A program made the translations under genes and the position numbers. Below, piece by piece: positions 1 to 13,320 of a DNA stretch of 64,000 nt. The notes beneath the pieces were generated by a model, which saw only the letters and a program-made list of their open reading frames with translations, ran no database searches and was not told the DNA's origin. Source of the DNA: Cannabis sativa. Taxonomy: Eukaryota > Streptophyta > Magnoliopsida > Rosales > Cannabaceae. Positions within the stretch are counted from its first letter, which is position 1. Each line of letters starts with the position of its first letter. Location: assembly GCF_029168945.1 (NCBI RefSeq), contig NC_083609.1, positions 23,061,501-23,125,500 on the forward strand, read 5' to 3'.

Positions 1-2828
1 AAAATTAAACCTACAATTTTGAAAAATTAGGTTTCAACCAACCTAAATATCATTTCAAAATTTTCTAACTACTTTTTAAAAAATTTAATGTTATTTAACA
101 AATAAAAATTAAATGAAAATTAAAAAAGATAAATAAATATCTTTTTCAGATTTTATTATTTAATTTAAATAAATAAAATAACAAAATTTAAAAGTTAGCA
201 AAATATCTTACATCTATTTAAAATTACATGATTATAGTTATCTTATTTTAAATTTAAATAAGGTCAAATTATTTAAAAAAAATTAATTTAAAAAATTTAA
301 TATCTAACCTTAAATTTAAAAATAAGATAAGATATAATCAAATTTAAAAATAAGATAGATAATTAAGCAAAAAAGATAGATATTTACTACTTTTCAAATT
401 CAAATTACACTAATATCATGAATTAAATTTAAAAAATATTAATTAATTTAATTATGATAATTAGAATTGAATTAGGAATCGTAAATGTATAAATACAGAA
501 CTACACAAAAAATCGGAAGTTAAATCCATGAAATAGCATGAAAAAACGAAGAAAAACGAAAAAATTACGAGCTGTACGGACGGTATGCTGTGCATACACG
601 TCCGCGCGCGCTGGTGGGTTGCTTGGGCAGGGAGGAATTTGCATGATTTCCGCGCGCGTGTCTCTGTTGCTCAATCCCGATTTTTTTCGAAACTTCAAAA
701 AATCATAACTAATTCAAATTAAATCTAAATTGAGTTATGTAAAAAAGTAAATTGCTTAATTTTTTTCCATACTATCCAATAAAAATAATTCCAGAAATTA
801 TTTTTCACGAAAATTCACAAACATCAATCAATCATCAAATAACACTCAATACAACATGATACCATCCAAAACATCAAACAATCGTTTTAAAGTCCAAATT
901 TCTTGCAAGCAAATCAATTACCATGGCTCGGAGGCCAGTTGTTGGAAATTATTTTACCAGGATCTTAGATCTACTCACAAGTATGTTGATTAACACCCTA
1001 AATATGAACTTTCTAAAAGGATGAAATAAACACATATAAAGTTTAGTAAACCTTACATTGGGTGCAGCGGAATAATATGACTCCTTCCATTCAGATCTCT
1101 AACCCTTGTATCCTTTCTGTCGCAGAGTATTATCAAGATCTGAATCTGGATCTCTTTCTCTGATTCTTTAGTGCTGAAACTCCTTCTTGCTGAAAGTCTT
1201 TCTTCACGATCTTCCTCACTATGATTGAGGTATCACTTGCTGTGTGTGGGCACTACTCTATTCACTAAGTGATTTCGAAATTTCAAGGAAGAAGAAAGAG
1301 AAAGAAGGTGGTGGCTAGGTATAGAGAAAGAAGGCTCAGGTTTTTCTCTGAAGGAAATCAGAAAGTTAAGTGTAAATTTCCTGAAGCCTTCACTATCTAT
1401 TTATAGCATTCCACTAGGGTTAGGTTTGAATTATTTGGCATTAAAATAATGAAAATATCAGTTTGAAAAATCATTCCAAGTGGCCGTCCATGTAGTGTAA
1501 TGGGCCTTACTTGGATTTTGCAGTTTTCTCTTTTCTGCATCTAATTTTCTCAAAAACGCCAAATTTTTTAATTCAACCATTTAAATGCCAATTCTAACTA
1601 TTTAATAACTATAAATAATTATTAAATAATATTGTCATTTATCATATTTATTAATTGAACCATACAAAGTATCATAATTAACAAATATGCCTCTAAAACT
1701 CTTTCTTTACAATTTCGCCCTTACTTAGTGAAAAATTCACAAATAGACATAGTCTAATTTGAGAATTATAATTGATTAATCAAAACCAATTATATGAGTC
1801 TTACAAGCAATATTATCTCAACTAGTGGGGGGACCATGGGTCTATATAACCGAGCTTCCAATAAGCAGATCAAGAATTTATAACCTAAATTCACTGACTT
1901 ATTAATTCTTCGTTGAATCCACGCATAGAACTTAGAATTGCACTCTCAGTATATAGAATGCTCTATATGTTCAACCATATAGACACATCATTGGTTATCC
2001 ATTGTTATAATCCTAATTTGATCAATGATCCTCTATATGAATGATCTACACTGTAAAGGGATTAGATTACCGTTACACCCTACAATGTATTTAATCCTTA
2101 AAACACTTAACCCCCGTATAAATGATATTTCAGCTTATGTGAAATGAGTACTCCACCATTTATTTTCGTTTGGTCAAGCTCGAAGGAGATCATCCTTTAC
2201 TTACTATTCGCCATATAGAAGCTATAGATTCTGTGTTTATGTTAGCGCTCCCACTCAATTGCACTACCGTGTTCCCAAAATGTACGTATCACCCTGACCC
2301 AAAAGTATGCTTAACTAACAAATCAAAGAACACGAATAACCTCTTGAGATTGAGCCTAATCATAACAGGATTAAGATCATTTGATCTAGGATCAACTAGA
2401 CGATATTGACTTGAATAGATATTACGGTAAGTTTAATAAATCTAAGTCAAAGTTCAATATATGTCCCTTCCGATGCATACTCCATGCATCCAACTTGAGC
2501 TTTACTTTAACCAATGCTCTGGAAAGAACATAGCATTTCTCCAAATGCAAGTAAACTATGTTGTAGATTATCATATCAGTAAAACCCTGTGTCTGATAAA
2601 TCTAGGAAACTTTATTCACATAGTCATGTTTACTTTCCAATATGTTGACAACACAATAAACAGGATCAAGTATGTGAAAAGGGTTTCAGATGAATTCATA
2701 CATCATGTACATATAATCATGAAATAAATCATGTGAACCATGCAACATAAAATGTTATTTCTGATCTATATTAATAAGTAAATCTGATTATATTGAAATG
2801 AGTTTTATTTAGGGCATAAAACCCAACA
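1..2828 (-). mobile_element. Copia-type LTR retrotransposon (family A), partial: leader plus 5' LTR
   Basis: The window opens inside a reverse-oriented Copia element. Positions 1-939 are AT-rich leader that matches 12840-13816 of the complete copy nearly base for base, including a short CG-rich patch at about 570-660. The leader ends in a degenerate primer-binding site beside an LTR at 940-2828 (about 1.89 kb, ends TGTTGG and CCCAACA). The rest of the element lies before the window. The LTR interrupts the gag start of another Copia element at 2829. No coding capacity is visible here; open frames inside the LTR are incidental. Confidence 0.85.
940..2828 (-). repeat. LTR of Copia family A (copy 1)
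   Basis: It begins TGTTGG and ends ACCCAACA on the plus strand and aligns by eye along its whole length with the LTRs at 5511-7411 and 13817-15713 and, inverted, with 51340-53248. The degenerate primer-binding site at about 918-939 is on its left, so this is the 5' LTR of a minus-strand element. It is more diverged from the other copies than the pair 5511/13817 are from each other. Confidence 0.85.
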
Positions 2829-3121
2829 GATATAAGTTTAATATAACCCTCACCTACACCATTAAATATAGCATGCAACGCTTTGCTACTGTAGGCAGAA
2901 AGTTTATCATCTTCAATAGACCATTCTAATTCAGATTTAATTGTAGAATTACCTGCAGAATCTGTCTTAACTAGAGAAGACCAACCTGATAAAACCATCC
3001 TCCAAGCTTTCTCATCTTAAGATTTGATGAAGGCCCTCATTCTATCTTTCCAATAAGGATAATTAGAATCATTAAGCAAAGGTGGTCTAGAAATTGAACT
3101 TCCTTATGCAAAAAATGACAT
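2829..3121 (-). pseudogene. Copia gag N-terminus, truncated
   Basis: From an ATG at 3121 the minus strand reads a Copia-type gag N-terminus: a short tail, then a Leu-Leu-Asn-Asp-x-Asn-Tyr-x-x-Trp motif and the conserved SKALHAIFNGV block, as in DUF4219/UBN2 gag proteins. In-frame stops occur early (after about 6 residues and again in the Ile-Lys-Ser region), and the frame is lost where the family A LTR begins. It is a dead fragment. Gag would form the cytoplasmic particle that packages element RNA. Confidence 0.7.
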
Positions 3122-3166
3122 TTTACACGAAACTGTTAAAGGACCACACTAAGAGTTTAGTGCCCC

Positions 3167-3178
3167 GCTCCGATACCA
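3167..3178 (-). other. Primer-binding site of the older Copia element
   Basis: TGGTATCGGAGC on the minus strand lies two bases after the LTR end at 3181. It is complementary in type to the 3' end of plant initiator methionine tRNA, the usual Copia reverse-transcription primer. Confidence 0.8.
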
Positions 3179-4455
3179 ATTGAAAAACTGAGTTTTTGCA
3201 AATGTCAATAGTATATACGAAAATATAAAATTGTATACGCCAGCAGGAGCATAATGTAATATGTTACTGCAGAAACCAGTTTTCAAGCGACAAAACAGAA
3301 CAGGCAAAATATAAAAATATTTGTAGAAAATAAATAACTTGACACAAGAGATTTGTACGTGGTATCAGTGCTCCTGAACACTCCTAGTCCACGGGGCCAC
3401 GCCCACAGAATGTAGTCAATTAATAAAGTATCAACAATTACAAAGACAATTAACTTAAACAAGTTTAGACTCCCTCTAAATTATTGGCCCAATCCTTTGT
3501 AATGCACTTTATGAATCTGACTTCTGAAACACCTTCAAGCCCGAACTCCCTTCGTCTTTGAAGTGTGAGTGCTTACTTCCTCCCGAAGTAAGGCTTCAAC
3601 TAGTCTTCTTTCGAAGACCAAAGTGCTTACTTCCTCCCGAAGTAAGGCTTCAATAAGTCTTCTCCCGAAGACCACTCTCTTGTTCAGTCAAGGTTTTCTA
3701 ACAAACTCTAGGACAGAGTAAGAACTGATATATAAAATACTAGAACCTAGATGAACAACTAGGTTCTCACATAACAAAGAAGCTCTCTTCTCTCACATAA
3801 GATAAATGTAAAAAATGAATAATGGAAGAGCTGATTCGAATGTCTGCTCTCTAGGCTCTATTTATAGAACATAAAAACCCTAGAGACAGTTACAAGATCG
3901 AATCTACAGCTATACAAAACTTTCTTAAGATAAACACGATCTGCAGCATCAGAATCGAAAGTTGACACAGCATATCTGACCAAAAAAAAGAAACTTGCTA
4001 TAATCGGGTCTGATCTTCTATTAAGACTTGATTCCTGCCATAAACAGATTATATATACAGATTGTATCAAGATACAATTGAATTCAATAAGGAAAAGGCA
4101 ATAATCAAAGTTTCCTTTAAAAACCAATTTCCATAAGAGAATTGCTTCTCTTACAAGAAGTTTCCAAACAAAGAAAAGTTCAACTGCAAAATGCATCTTT
4201 CCTAACATAGAAAAGAGTAACTAAAACCGAATATACAGGGTAAGACAATCGGGTATGAATGCAATTCAATCTTACCATAAAAGAAAAAATATTTTGTCAT
4301 CTAACTTGCCAAAAAAGAACTTTACAGTTTGTGACCCAAATAATAATAAGTACAAAGTGATGTTAGTATTTTATCATAAATAGTAACCTTAAATACTTTG
4401 CCATGTATATTGTGTTGTGACTTTTCATTTTTAACTTATGTATTTGTTATCTTTA

Positions 4456-5110
4456 TAGGGGTGTTCATCCAATTCAATCCACACTATTTTGCTCATAGTG
4501 CATCCGATCCGCACTAATTAGTGCGGATTTCATTTTTTAGATCCAATCTAATCCGCACAATAGCTCAAATCCGATCCAATCCAATCCGCAAAAGTACAGA
4601 CTGGATCGGTTATTTTGGATTAGTTACTTTAATATTAAATTATTTAATATTTATGAAAAATATATTTTTTTTTCACCTAACTAGCAACAAAATAAAATAA
4701 AATAATAAATAACAAATTCAAAGGAAGAAAAAAAAATGGTATGTATAAAGAAATATTTAATTTTATTTTAGATTGTATGTAGAAAAAAAATATATGAGAA
4801 TAGAAAATACATTTGATATATTAAATTTTGAAGTATAATTGTATTATATGTATTAGACTTTTGAATTACTATTTTCTTTACATTAAAATATTATTTGTAT
4901 ATATAATTTTTTATTTTTTTATAAAGATATGTGGATTGGATTAGATCGGTTACTTTTATATGTCAATCAACATCCAATCCGTACAAAGTGCGAATTTTGA
5001 ATTTTCTAATCCAACCCAATCCGCACAAGTGCAGATATCCGTACTTTGCAGATTGAATTAGATTGGATCGTACAAATTAGATTGGATTGACTATTTTATA
5101 AACACCTCTA
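4456..5110. mobile_element. Small non-autonomous hAT-like element (MITE), 655 bp
   Basis: The left end TAGGGGTGTTCATCCAATTC and the right end (reverse complement TAGAGGTGTTTATAAAATAG) form imperfect terminal inverted repeats. Further in, repeated 'aatccgcac/gtgcggat' motifs face each other. No 8-bp target duplication survives, so it is an old insertion or the ends are slightly off. The TAGGGGTG end also occurs at 28615, where an 8-bp duplication supports hAT-type mobility. It has no coding content. Confidence 0.6.
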
Positions 5111-5421
5111 GCTACACAAAATAAAGAATTAGTTTATTACTTTTAATATATTTTACTAATATTTTATATTTAATTTTATTTTCTGTAGAAAATATTTAAT
5201 TTAATTTTCTTTTTCAAATCACTATTATGTTTTTTTTTTAATATTTCATAGCCCTTTATATTAAACATCTTTCATTATAAAAAATATTATTTATTTAATT
5301 AAATTATAATAATATTATTTATTGTAACATTTGAAAAAAAATATATAACGTAATATAAATTAAGCATTCGTGTCTTGCACGTAACATTAATTTAGAATAA
5401 ATTTACTATATTTATATTACT
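5111..5421. other. AT-rich spacer, no gene seen
   Basis: Low-complexity A/T runs only. A hairpin-like patch (gtgtcttgcacg, near 5371) resembles the subterminal hairpins of the Helitrons further right, but no CTAG terminus follows it. Confidence 0.5.
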
Positions 5422-5510
5422 TGTCTTGACCGAGGTTTTCGGCAATCAATGTAATAATAGTATTTAAGAAAGCTATAAGGAATTAATGAGAGAGAATTTT
5501 ACGGGGTTGG

Positions 5511-7411
5511 TGTTGGAATTTATTTTACCAAGATCTTAAATCTACTCACAAGTATGTTGTTTAAACACCCTAAATATGAACTTTCTAAAACGATAAATTA
5601 AACACATATAAAGTTAAGAAAACCTTACATTGATGCAGCGGAATTAATGTCTCCTTCCGCTCAGATCTCTAACCCTTGTATCCTTTCTGTAGCAGAGTAT
5701 AATCAAGATCTGAGCCCGAATGTCCTTCTTCTTCAAGTTTGATCCTTCACAGTCTTCCAATCTATGATTGAGTTACTGCTTGTTGTGTGTGGGCACTTAC
5801 TCTTTCACTAGGGTTCGAAATTGATGAAGGGAAAAGAGAAGAGAGGGTTTCGGCCAGGTATAGAAAGTGGGGAAGGCTCAGTTTTTCTGAAGAGAGAAAT
5901 TTCTGCCAGAAAAGATTTGTGAAAACTTGTGATTTGACTGAGCCATTACTTTCTATTTATAGGAAACTACTAGGTTTAGGTTAAGAATTATTTGGCATTA
6001 AAATAATGAAAAAATCAATTTGAAACTCCTCAATTAATGGCCGGCCAAGGTGTAGTAGTGTGCCCCACTTGATTATGCAGTTTTATCAAATTTTATTTCT
6101 ATTTTCTCAAAAACTCCAATTTTCCAATTCTAACCTTTTAAATGCCAAAACTAATTATTTAATAACTAAAATAGATTATTAAATAATATTGTCATTTAAT
6201 TTAATTATTAATTAGACATATAAAGTCCATTAATAAATAAATAAACCTAGAAACTCTTTTCTTTACAATTTCACTCCTGCTTAGTGAAAATTCATAAAAT
6301 TAGACATAGTCTAACTTTAGAATTATAATTGATCAATCACGAATCAATTAATGAGTCTTACAAGCAGAATATTCTCAACTAGAATGGGGACCATGGATCT
6401 ATATGCTGAGCTTCCAATAAGTGAACCAAATTTACCAAGTAAATTCCTACTTATTAATTCTTCGTTGAATCCACTCTTAGAACTTAGAATTGCACTCTCA
6501 GACTTATATAGAGCATATTATATGTTCCACGATATCAATATGCTATCTCATTTAACCATTGTTATAATCTTATTGTAATTTAAAGATCCTCTATATAGAT
6601 GATCTACATCGAGATGGGATTTCTTTACCGTTCTCACCCCTCAATGTATTTTGCTCCTTAAAACACTTAGCTACCTGTAAATGGTGTTTAGTGATCTAAT
6701 AATTAGTCAGTTAAACAAGAGCTCATCCATTTACTTCTATTTGCTAAGCTCGAAGGGAATCATCACTTGACTTCTATACACCAGTAGAAGCTATAGATTC
6801 CATATTTATGTTCAGCACTCCCACTCAATCATACTATCATGTTCCCAAAATATACGTATCACCCTGACCTAAAAGTAGGCTTAACTAATAAATCAAAGAA
6901 CATGAATAGCACTCCTGAGTTGAGCCTAAGCATATCAGGATTTAGATTCTTTTAATCTTAAGATCAACTACTGATATTGACTTGGAAAGATATATATAAC
7001 GGTAAGTTTGTAATATCTTAACTTAGTTGCAATATCGGTCCAGTCCAATGTATACTCCATACATTCGAAACTAGTATACTTTACTAATGTCCTGGAAAGA
7101 ACATAACACTTACTCCAAGTGTAAGTACACATCATCGCTGATTATCACATTAGTGTAAACCCAATAACACTGATGAAACAGGGACCAAGTCTTTTGATTC
7201 ATATGAACACAATCACATTCCACTGTGTTGACGATACTGTAATTGTGAATAAACATATGATCTGGATTTAACTGATTTTGTGTGTGTGAATGTAATAAAT
7301 ATATTAAACCATTAGCATGTAAAATTCATGCAAACATCAATCACTTCAAATTTCTTATATTGATAACTAATCAGATTGTAAAGAGTTTTATTTAGGGCAT
7401 ATAACCCAACA
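5511..7411 (-). repeat. 3' LTR of the complete Copia element
   Basis: 1901 bp, TGTTGGAATT to AACCCAACA on the plus strand. The polypurine tract lies directly to its right. It has a few bases more than its partner, including two extra 'ta' units near 6990-7000. On the minus strand TATAAATAG near 5953-5963 is a plausible LTR TATA box. Confidence 0.9.
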
Positions 7412-7424
7412 AACTCCCACTTGC
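7412..7424 (-). other. Polypurine tract of the complete Copia element
   Basis: The minus strand reads GCAAGTGGGAGTT immediately before the 3' LTR, the position and purine-rich character expected of the plus-strand primer for reverse transcription. Confidence 0.7.
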
Positions 7425-9285
7425 ACTAATATAAAACAAACTGTGCAAATAGGTCAATCTGATGTCTTGATCTTCAGATCAAGTGTAGTATATTAGAATC
7501 CACCCAAACTTCTGGAAACTAGTTCATAAATACAATTATGAATCATCCTTTACTATATGCTTTACTCATCAAGGGATACTGAAATCTTTACTGTTTTAAA
7601 AGTACATCTGAGTTAACAGAAGAGATATCTCTCATATTTTAAAATATGTAATTGAGATAATACAGTGTAGACTTTTCTTCAGCACTATAACTTTCTGGTA
7701 TTTTCGAATAGACAAAGTTATAATTCTTCTCTGGTAGAGCTTGAATTATTATACAATAATTCCTCCACCCCCAAAGTAAGCACCATCTCAAAGATCTCGA
7801 AATTAGATGGTGAGATACAAGGACAACTGATACACAGTTCCTTAATATCTAACATATAGATCACTTTCATAAATCTTTCTTGAATATCTTCTAATGTTCC
7901 CTATTTGATTACATCTCAGATAGCTCCCACTCAATAGCAGATGTCTGGTTAAATAATATTTTTAACCTCTGATTGTTTGGAGAGTTATCTAGTTCTGACT
8001 TTTGTATTAGTCTGAATCATTAAGTTAAGACTAAGTCATCAACATAGCAGACTAGTATTTGAAGTGAAAAATACATGCCAGAGATAAAGTAATCAAGATT
8101 AAGATACCATAAAATTTCATGAGGATTAGGAATTCTAGGTTCAAGTCATTCGAATAGACTGCACTAGAGTTCTCTATCTTATTCTCATAATTCTGATAAG
8201 TTATACCTATCCATGTGTATGGTTAGATTTGCTTTTCAGTGGTGTTCTTAAGTACCTATCACAAGTATCAACCTGATGAAGATGGGTATAGAATTTTAAA
8301 ATTCTCCCACTCAATTAAGGTAGTGTGAAACTTTATCAAAGAACTTTCAAAGGTATCAAAACTTTTACTTACAACAGTAAAATCGAAATGGAACATACAA
8401 TCAAGATCAAGAATTTATATTGATAATAGCTAACTCATTATATTACTTCCATGTTTAAAGAAAATATGTGTTACATAGGGAATTGTGGAATAGACTCCAT
8501 TCCTAAGAATATACATATAGGGTACTTGTGGATAACCTCCACCCCTAAGTATATAGAGATTATGATCCACCCCTAAAGGTTGTAAAGATCATTATTCTCT
8601 AAGTGTGATAGAGTTTATGTGGAGTTGAATACTATTCAGAGTTCATTAGATATAAAAGATCGTTGAACTGCATAGTTTTCTTAACTTTTCTCCACCCCTA
8701 TCAGATCAAAAGATCCTTTTATTAAACAAATTCTTAATAATTGTGTTAGAATTAACAATTATTAATAAACATAGAAATAATTTCTAATGTTTATTTAATA
8801 TAACTCTATGAAGAGTTGTAAATATTATAGAATTTGCATCAATAATAAAAACACTTACACATACAAACATATGAATATAATGTGGTAATAATTGATGAAG
8901 ATAAATTAAATGAAGCTCAATCTCATAAATTGCAATGTTGAATTTCGAAAATAAAGAAACTTTATTAATAATAAAATAAAAAATTTATTGCAACAATATG
9001 AGAAAAACAGGGATAAATATCCCTAACTAAAATTTGAAATCCAAATTGTCTTTAAACTAAAACAATTAATTCAAAAATAAATTGAAGAGCTTCATCTTCA
9101 TTTGGACGATTTCACCCTTGGTCCAGCTTTTCGATCCAACTCATCTGAGTTCAAGTAGCTTGGCCTATAAGAAGAAGAAAACAAATAAACAAAGTTAGTC
9201 CAGAATCATAAATCCAATTGGATAACAATTCACTAAAACTCTTAAAGTTTATAAATAGAAATACCTTGTTTCTTTGCAAGAAGTT
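7425..9285 (-). pseudogene. Degenerate region of the Copia element with RT-like trace
   Basis: There is no continuous frame. On the minus strand codons at 8046-8035 read Tyr-Val-Asp-Asp, preceded by a Cys and followed by Leu-Val-Leu-Thr, like the YVDD catalytic box of Copia reverse transcriptase, but frames on both sides break within a few residues. Repeated 'actcccactcaa' patches resemble the polypurine-tract and LTR sequence. I read this as heavily decayed pol sequence; the YVDD match alone could be chance. Confidence 0.35.
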
Positions 9286-10108
9286 TAGGACATTGGGGTT
9301 TCCAATGACCTTTTTCATTGTAGTAGAAACACTTTCCTTTAAGTGTAGCATCACCAGAAGGAGCAGCCTTTTTATTCTTCATGGCTTTTGTTCGCTTCTT
9401 GGTGTTCTTCCACTTCTTCTTCGATTTGGGCTTCGAAGCAGAGGCAACATTTGCTTCAGGTTTTATCGTCCCATTACCATTTCCAGGATTGTGAGGTTTA
9501 CCCCTTTCTTCTTGGGTCCTCCAATCAAATTTTCATAAGTTTGAAGGTCATTGACTAATTCATGAAAGTCAATTTCCTTCTTATTCATGACATAATTTGA
9601 TGTCTATGGTAGAAATGCTGGAATCAGGCTATTCAAGATAAGACTTACTTGAGTAGCACTGTCCATTTCAGCACCATGATCCTGGGCTTCTTGGAAATAA
9701 CTTGACATTAGGAGAACATGGTCACGCACGTTTTGATGAGGTTCCATCCGTGCATTAATGTACTTCTTAGTCGCGTCAAAGCGTGACTGAAGTGATGCCT
9801 TACCGAATAGCTCATTTAACTTCATCATAACTTCAGCAGCCTTCTCGGTTTTAGAAAACCGAGTTTTGAGGGTGTCAACCATGCTAGAAAGCATAAAGTA
9901 TAGAGCTTTGTCATTTGCTTTCTGCCAACGCTCATACTTTTCTTTCACAGCTTTGGATGCATTGTCCCCAGGCACTTCAGTTGACGGCTCAGTTAAAACA
10001 AACAAGGCACTTTCTCCTATGAGAGCAATATTAATGTTCTCATTCCACTTATTAAAGTTAGATCCATTCAGCTTGTTTTTCAGTCAACAGTGATAACATG
10101 GGATTCAT
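9286..10108 (-). pseudogene. Copia gag pseudogene with zinc knuckle
   Basis: From an ATG at 10108 the minus strand encodes a Copia gag: an N-terminal motif with a one-base frameshift near 10080, then a clean 133-codon stretch (10005-9604) with the alpha-helical UBN2-type core (KYERWQKANDKALYFMLSSM and similar). A stop at 9604 is followed in frame by the conserved T-S-N-Y-x-M-N-K segment. Further on, at 9337-9286, is a zinc knuckle in which the second Cys of CX2CX4HX4C is Tyr (KCFYYNEKGHWKPQC). Gag would assemble the virus-like particle. At least one frameshift and one stop make this copy non-functional as read. Confidence 0.8.
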
Positions 10109-13100
10109 TTTGATAATACAGGATACTACAAATAATAGAAATCAACAAATAGAAATTAATAATGGTTTAACACAAAATCAATTCAGAAATTATAAGCACA
10201 TAGCAATTAGGAATGATATGAGAAAATACTTAAAAAAAAATCAATCCTAAATAATTTCTAAGGTTTTTCAATAAAATGATATCAGTGTCCCATTTAGGCG
10301 AGAGTCAAAGCTACCATCCATTGAATAGAGTTGTCAGCTCATCTAAAATGTTAAACATTCTAGCAACCTTTTATTCGATCAAGATTGGAATCCAGCGTTG
10401 TCCCGTTTAGGCGAGAGTCAAGGCTATTCTATCTTATGAGCTTCTACCATTGTTTCGCAATTTGCAAGTCAAATATGGTCGCCACCATTAGGGTGATCTA
10501 TACCATATAAAACACTTACAAACTACTTATCTTTCGAGATTAAACGGTGCGAAATTGCTAATGAACGTTCCTCCATTAGGGAGGATTACTCACTAAAACA
10601 AACGCGATGTAAAACCCACAATGGAGATCGAATATCTTAATAATAATAAAGCTCATTCTTTAAAATGTATTTTCTTTATTATTCTAATAAATAAATTCTC
10701 ATTAAATTCGAAATTTAGAATTAAAAATTCTAAAATAAGAATTTAATATAATATTTATAAAATTATACTTAGATGGTGATTGAAATAAAATTAATTATTT
10801 CCATCTTAGCAATAATCTTAAATATAAATATTAAGAAAATTAATTTAAGTTGAATTAAATTAGATTAATTAGCAACTTAAAAATTTCCTTGAGAATATAT
10901 TTATTGTAATCGAAAAATAAAGTATAATAATTATACAATTTTTCGAAAAATAATAAAAATTAGAAAAGAAATACTTCAAGCAAAAATATCACCTATCTAG
11001 ATTTTCTTTTGACTAATTAATTCAATTTCTAATAATATATATTTTAAATTTATTTATTTTAAATTAATCAATTAAATGAAAAAATCGTTGATTGAAGTTG
11101 GCCCAAGAATTAATTAAAATAAATAATTAATTTACAATTCAATCTATTTTTCAAAATAAATTCGAAAAATATTGCATAATTAAAATACAAATTTCGAAAT
11201 TGATTAATAAAATAAAGAAAAATATATCTATTTTGAAAATTATTTAAATTTAGGTTGAAAAAATAAATTTCATCCCTAAAAATAATTTTCTATTTAATTA
11301 GGTGTCATGAAAAATAAATAAATATTTAAGTATCATGATGAAAATCAACTTAGATATTTAAATTTTTCAAGTTAATTTAATGTATTAAATTCAAGAAATA
11401 AATAATTAAGTGTAGAGAAGGCTTAATTATTAATTTCTAATTTAATACTAGGAAAAATATACTTAAATAAAATTGTACCCAAATTAATTATTTAAATAAT
11501 TAATTTCACAATGTATAAAATTTTCCTATTTTAAGTATTAGATTAATAAGTAGTCTAGAAATAACTATCTAGAAAATATCTTATTTGACTAAGTATCTTT
11601 TCAACAAAAATTTGAAAAATAATCTAATTTAAGTTATATAGAAAAAATCTAAAACTAAAATAATTTCAAATTTAGATTTAATTAAATATCAAAAATTAAG
11701 TTATAACCACTTAATTTGAAGATATCTTTTTAAGTTAATATTCGAAAAGATATTAACCTAAAAAATATCTAAAATATTCCATTTTAAGTTAATATTCGAA
11801 AAGATATTAACTTAAAAAATATCTTAAGAATCTTTAATAACTAATGCCTAGGATTCCTCAACTTAATTTAAAATTTAAATAAAATATTCAAATTTAAGTT
11901 AGATAAGAAAAATCAGTTGATACAACTAATTTGTAACTTAAATAGGAATATTTAATTAAATAAGTTCGAGAAAGAATCTAGTTAGTTAAAATTCTATATT
12001 TAATTAAATACAAGAAAAATACAAATAGTTTGTCTAGAAATAATATCTAAAACTAAAAGTGTTTTTCTTAAAATGAACTTTAAAATATTAAAATGAAAAA
12101 TAAATTTTTATATATTTTAAAAGTTAATTATGTTGCTAATTCAATTTTATTAGGTCAAACTAATATAATTAACCTAGTACAGTTATTCAAATCAGGCAAA
12201 TGGGCCTTCACAATTGGGGTAGTTCATGTGAGGGGGTGCTGGGTTAAGTATGTCGTACCCACTTCTATGGCTCCCAACTCTCACACAAGGCCCAAAAGAG
12301 AGGAATTTAACCTTAAAATAAATAACTGTTATTAATTGAATAGGTCCAATAACTAAATGGACTAATAAAATCTATCATGGTGTGACATTTTATTTAGCAA
12401 CAACCTATATGCATCTATATAATAAAATAAACACATAGGCTCACACATGTACACACTTGGATGGATCCTATCATGTTGCTAGGTCATACACAGATGAAAG
12501 AAGATTGTAAAATATACCTGTTACAAATTATTAACTTGACCAAGGGAGCCATGAGTTAAAATCAGATCATTGGATCTGTCAACAAGTTAACCATGGCTAT
12601 TTGCAATCAAGTAATAATAGGTTTTGAAAAACTTACACACAAGCTAAAACCACATACTCCTGCAACAAGGTTAGCTGGATAGTTGGAAGTAGGATTTATT
12701 TAATTTTAAATAAATAAATTTCGAAAATAATTAAATTAATTAAATAAATAAAATAAATATTTAATTTTGAAAAATAAAATAAATAATATTATTAATTTAT
12801 TTTTCGAAAAAATAAAATAAAAATTAAATTTCGAAATTATTTAAAAAATATTTAAAATTAAACCTACTATTTTGAAAAATTAGGTTTCAACTAACTTAAA
12901 TATCATTTCAAAATTTGCTAACTACTTTTAAAAAAAAAATGTTATTTTATGAATAAAAATTAAATAAAAAATTAGAAAAGATAAATTAAATATCTTTTTC
13001 AGATTTTAAATTTAATTTAAATAAATAAAATAACAAAATTTAAAAGTTAGCAAAATATCTTACATCTATTTAAAATTGCATGATTATAATTATCTTATTT

Positions 13101-13320
13101 TAAATTTAAATAAGGCCAAAATATTTAAAAAAAAAATAATTTAAAAAATTTAATATCTGACCTTAAATTTAAAAATAAGATAAGATATAATCAAATTTAA
13201 AAATAAGATAAATAATTAAGCAAAAAGATAGATATTTACTAATTTCAAATTCAAATTACACTAATATCATGAATTAAATTAAAAAAAATATTAAATTAAT
13301 TCATTATGATAATTTTGGGA
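10109..13320 (-). other. AT-rich leader of the Copia element, non-coding
   Basis: About 3.2 kb between gag and the primer-binding region is mostly A/T homopolymer-rich sequence without a credible frame. A 26-bp motif (core cccRtttaggcgagagtc) occurs twice, at 10287-10312 and 10398-10423. From 12840 onward the sequence is shared with the window's first 939 bases, showing that it belongs to the element. Confidence 0.7.

Larger units (their letters stand above)
2829..4207 (-). mobile_element. Older Copia element, 5' end only (LTR, PBS, start of gag)
   Basis: Reading leftward on the minus strand there is an LTR at 3181-4207 (about 1.03 kb, TGTTAGG to TTTTTCA), a clean initiator-Met-tRNA primer-binding site at 3167-3178 (TGGTATCGGAGC), and the first part of a gag frame cut off at 2829 by the family A insertion. 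The LTR contains a TATA-like TATAAATAG on the minus strand near 3855-3866 and a two-copy repeat of about 60 bp at 3567-3673. It differs from the family A LTR. The matching 3' part is not in the window. Confidence 0.75.

Noticed and set aside
2170..2727. Frames of 79 and 88 codons in the left LTR
   Set aside because: They fall wholly within a Copia LTR and are not kept in the other LTR copies.
3567..3673. Short repeated spacer-like pattern considered as CRISPR
   Set aside because: Only two units of about 60 bp within an LTR of a plant retroelement.
5787..6578. Frames of 65 and 75 codons repeated at 14093-14884
   Set aside because: The duplication is simply the two LTRs of one element; these are not coding.
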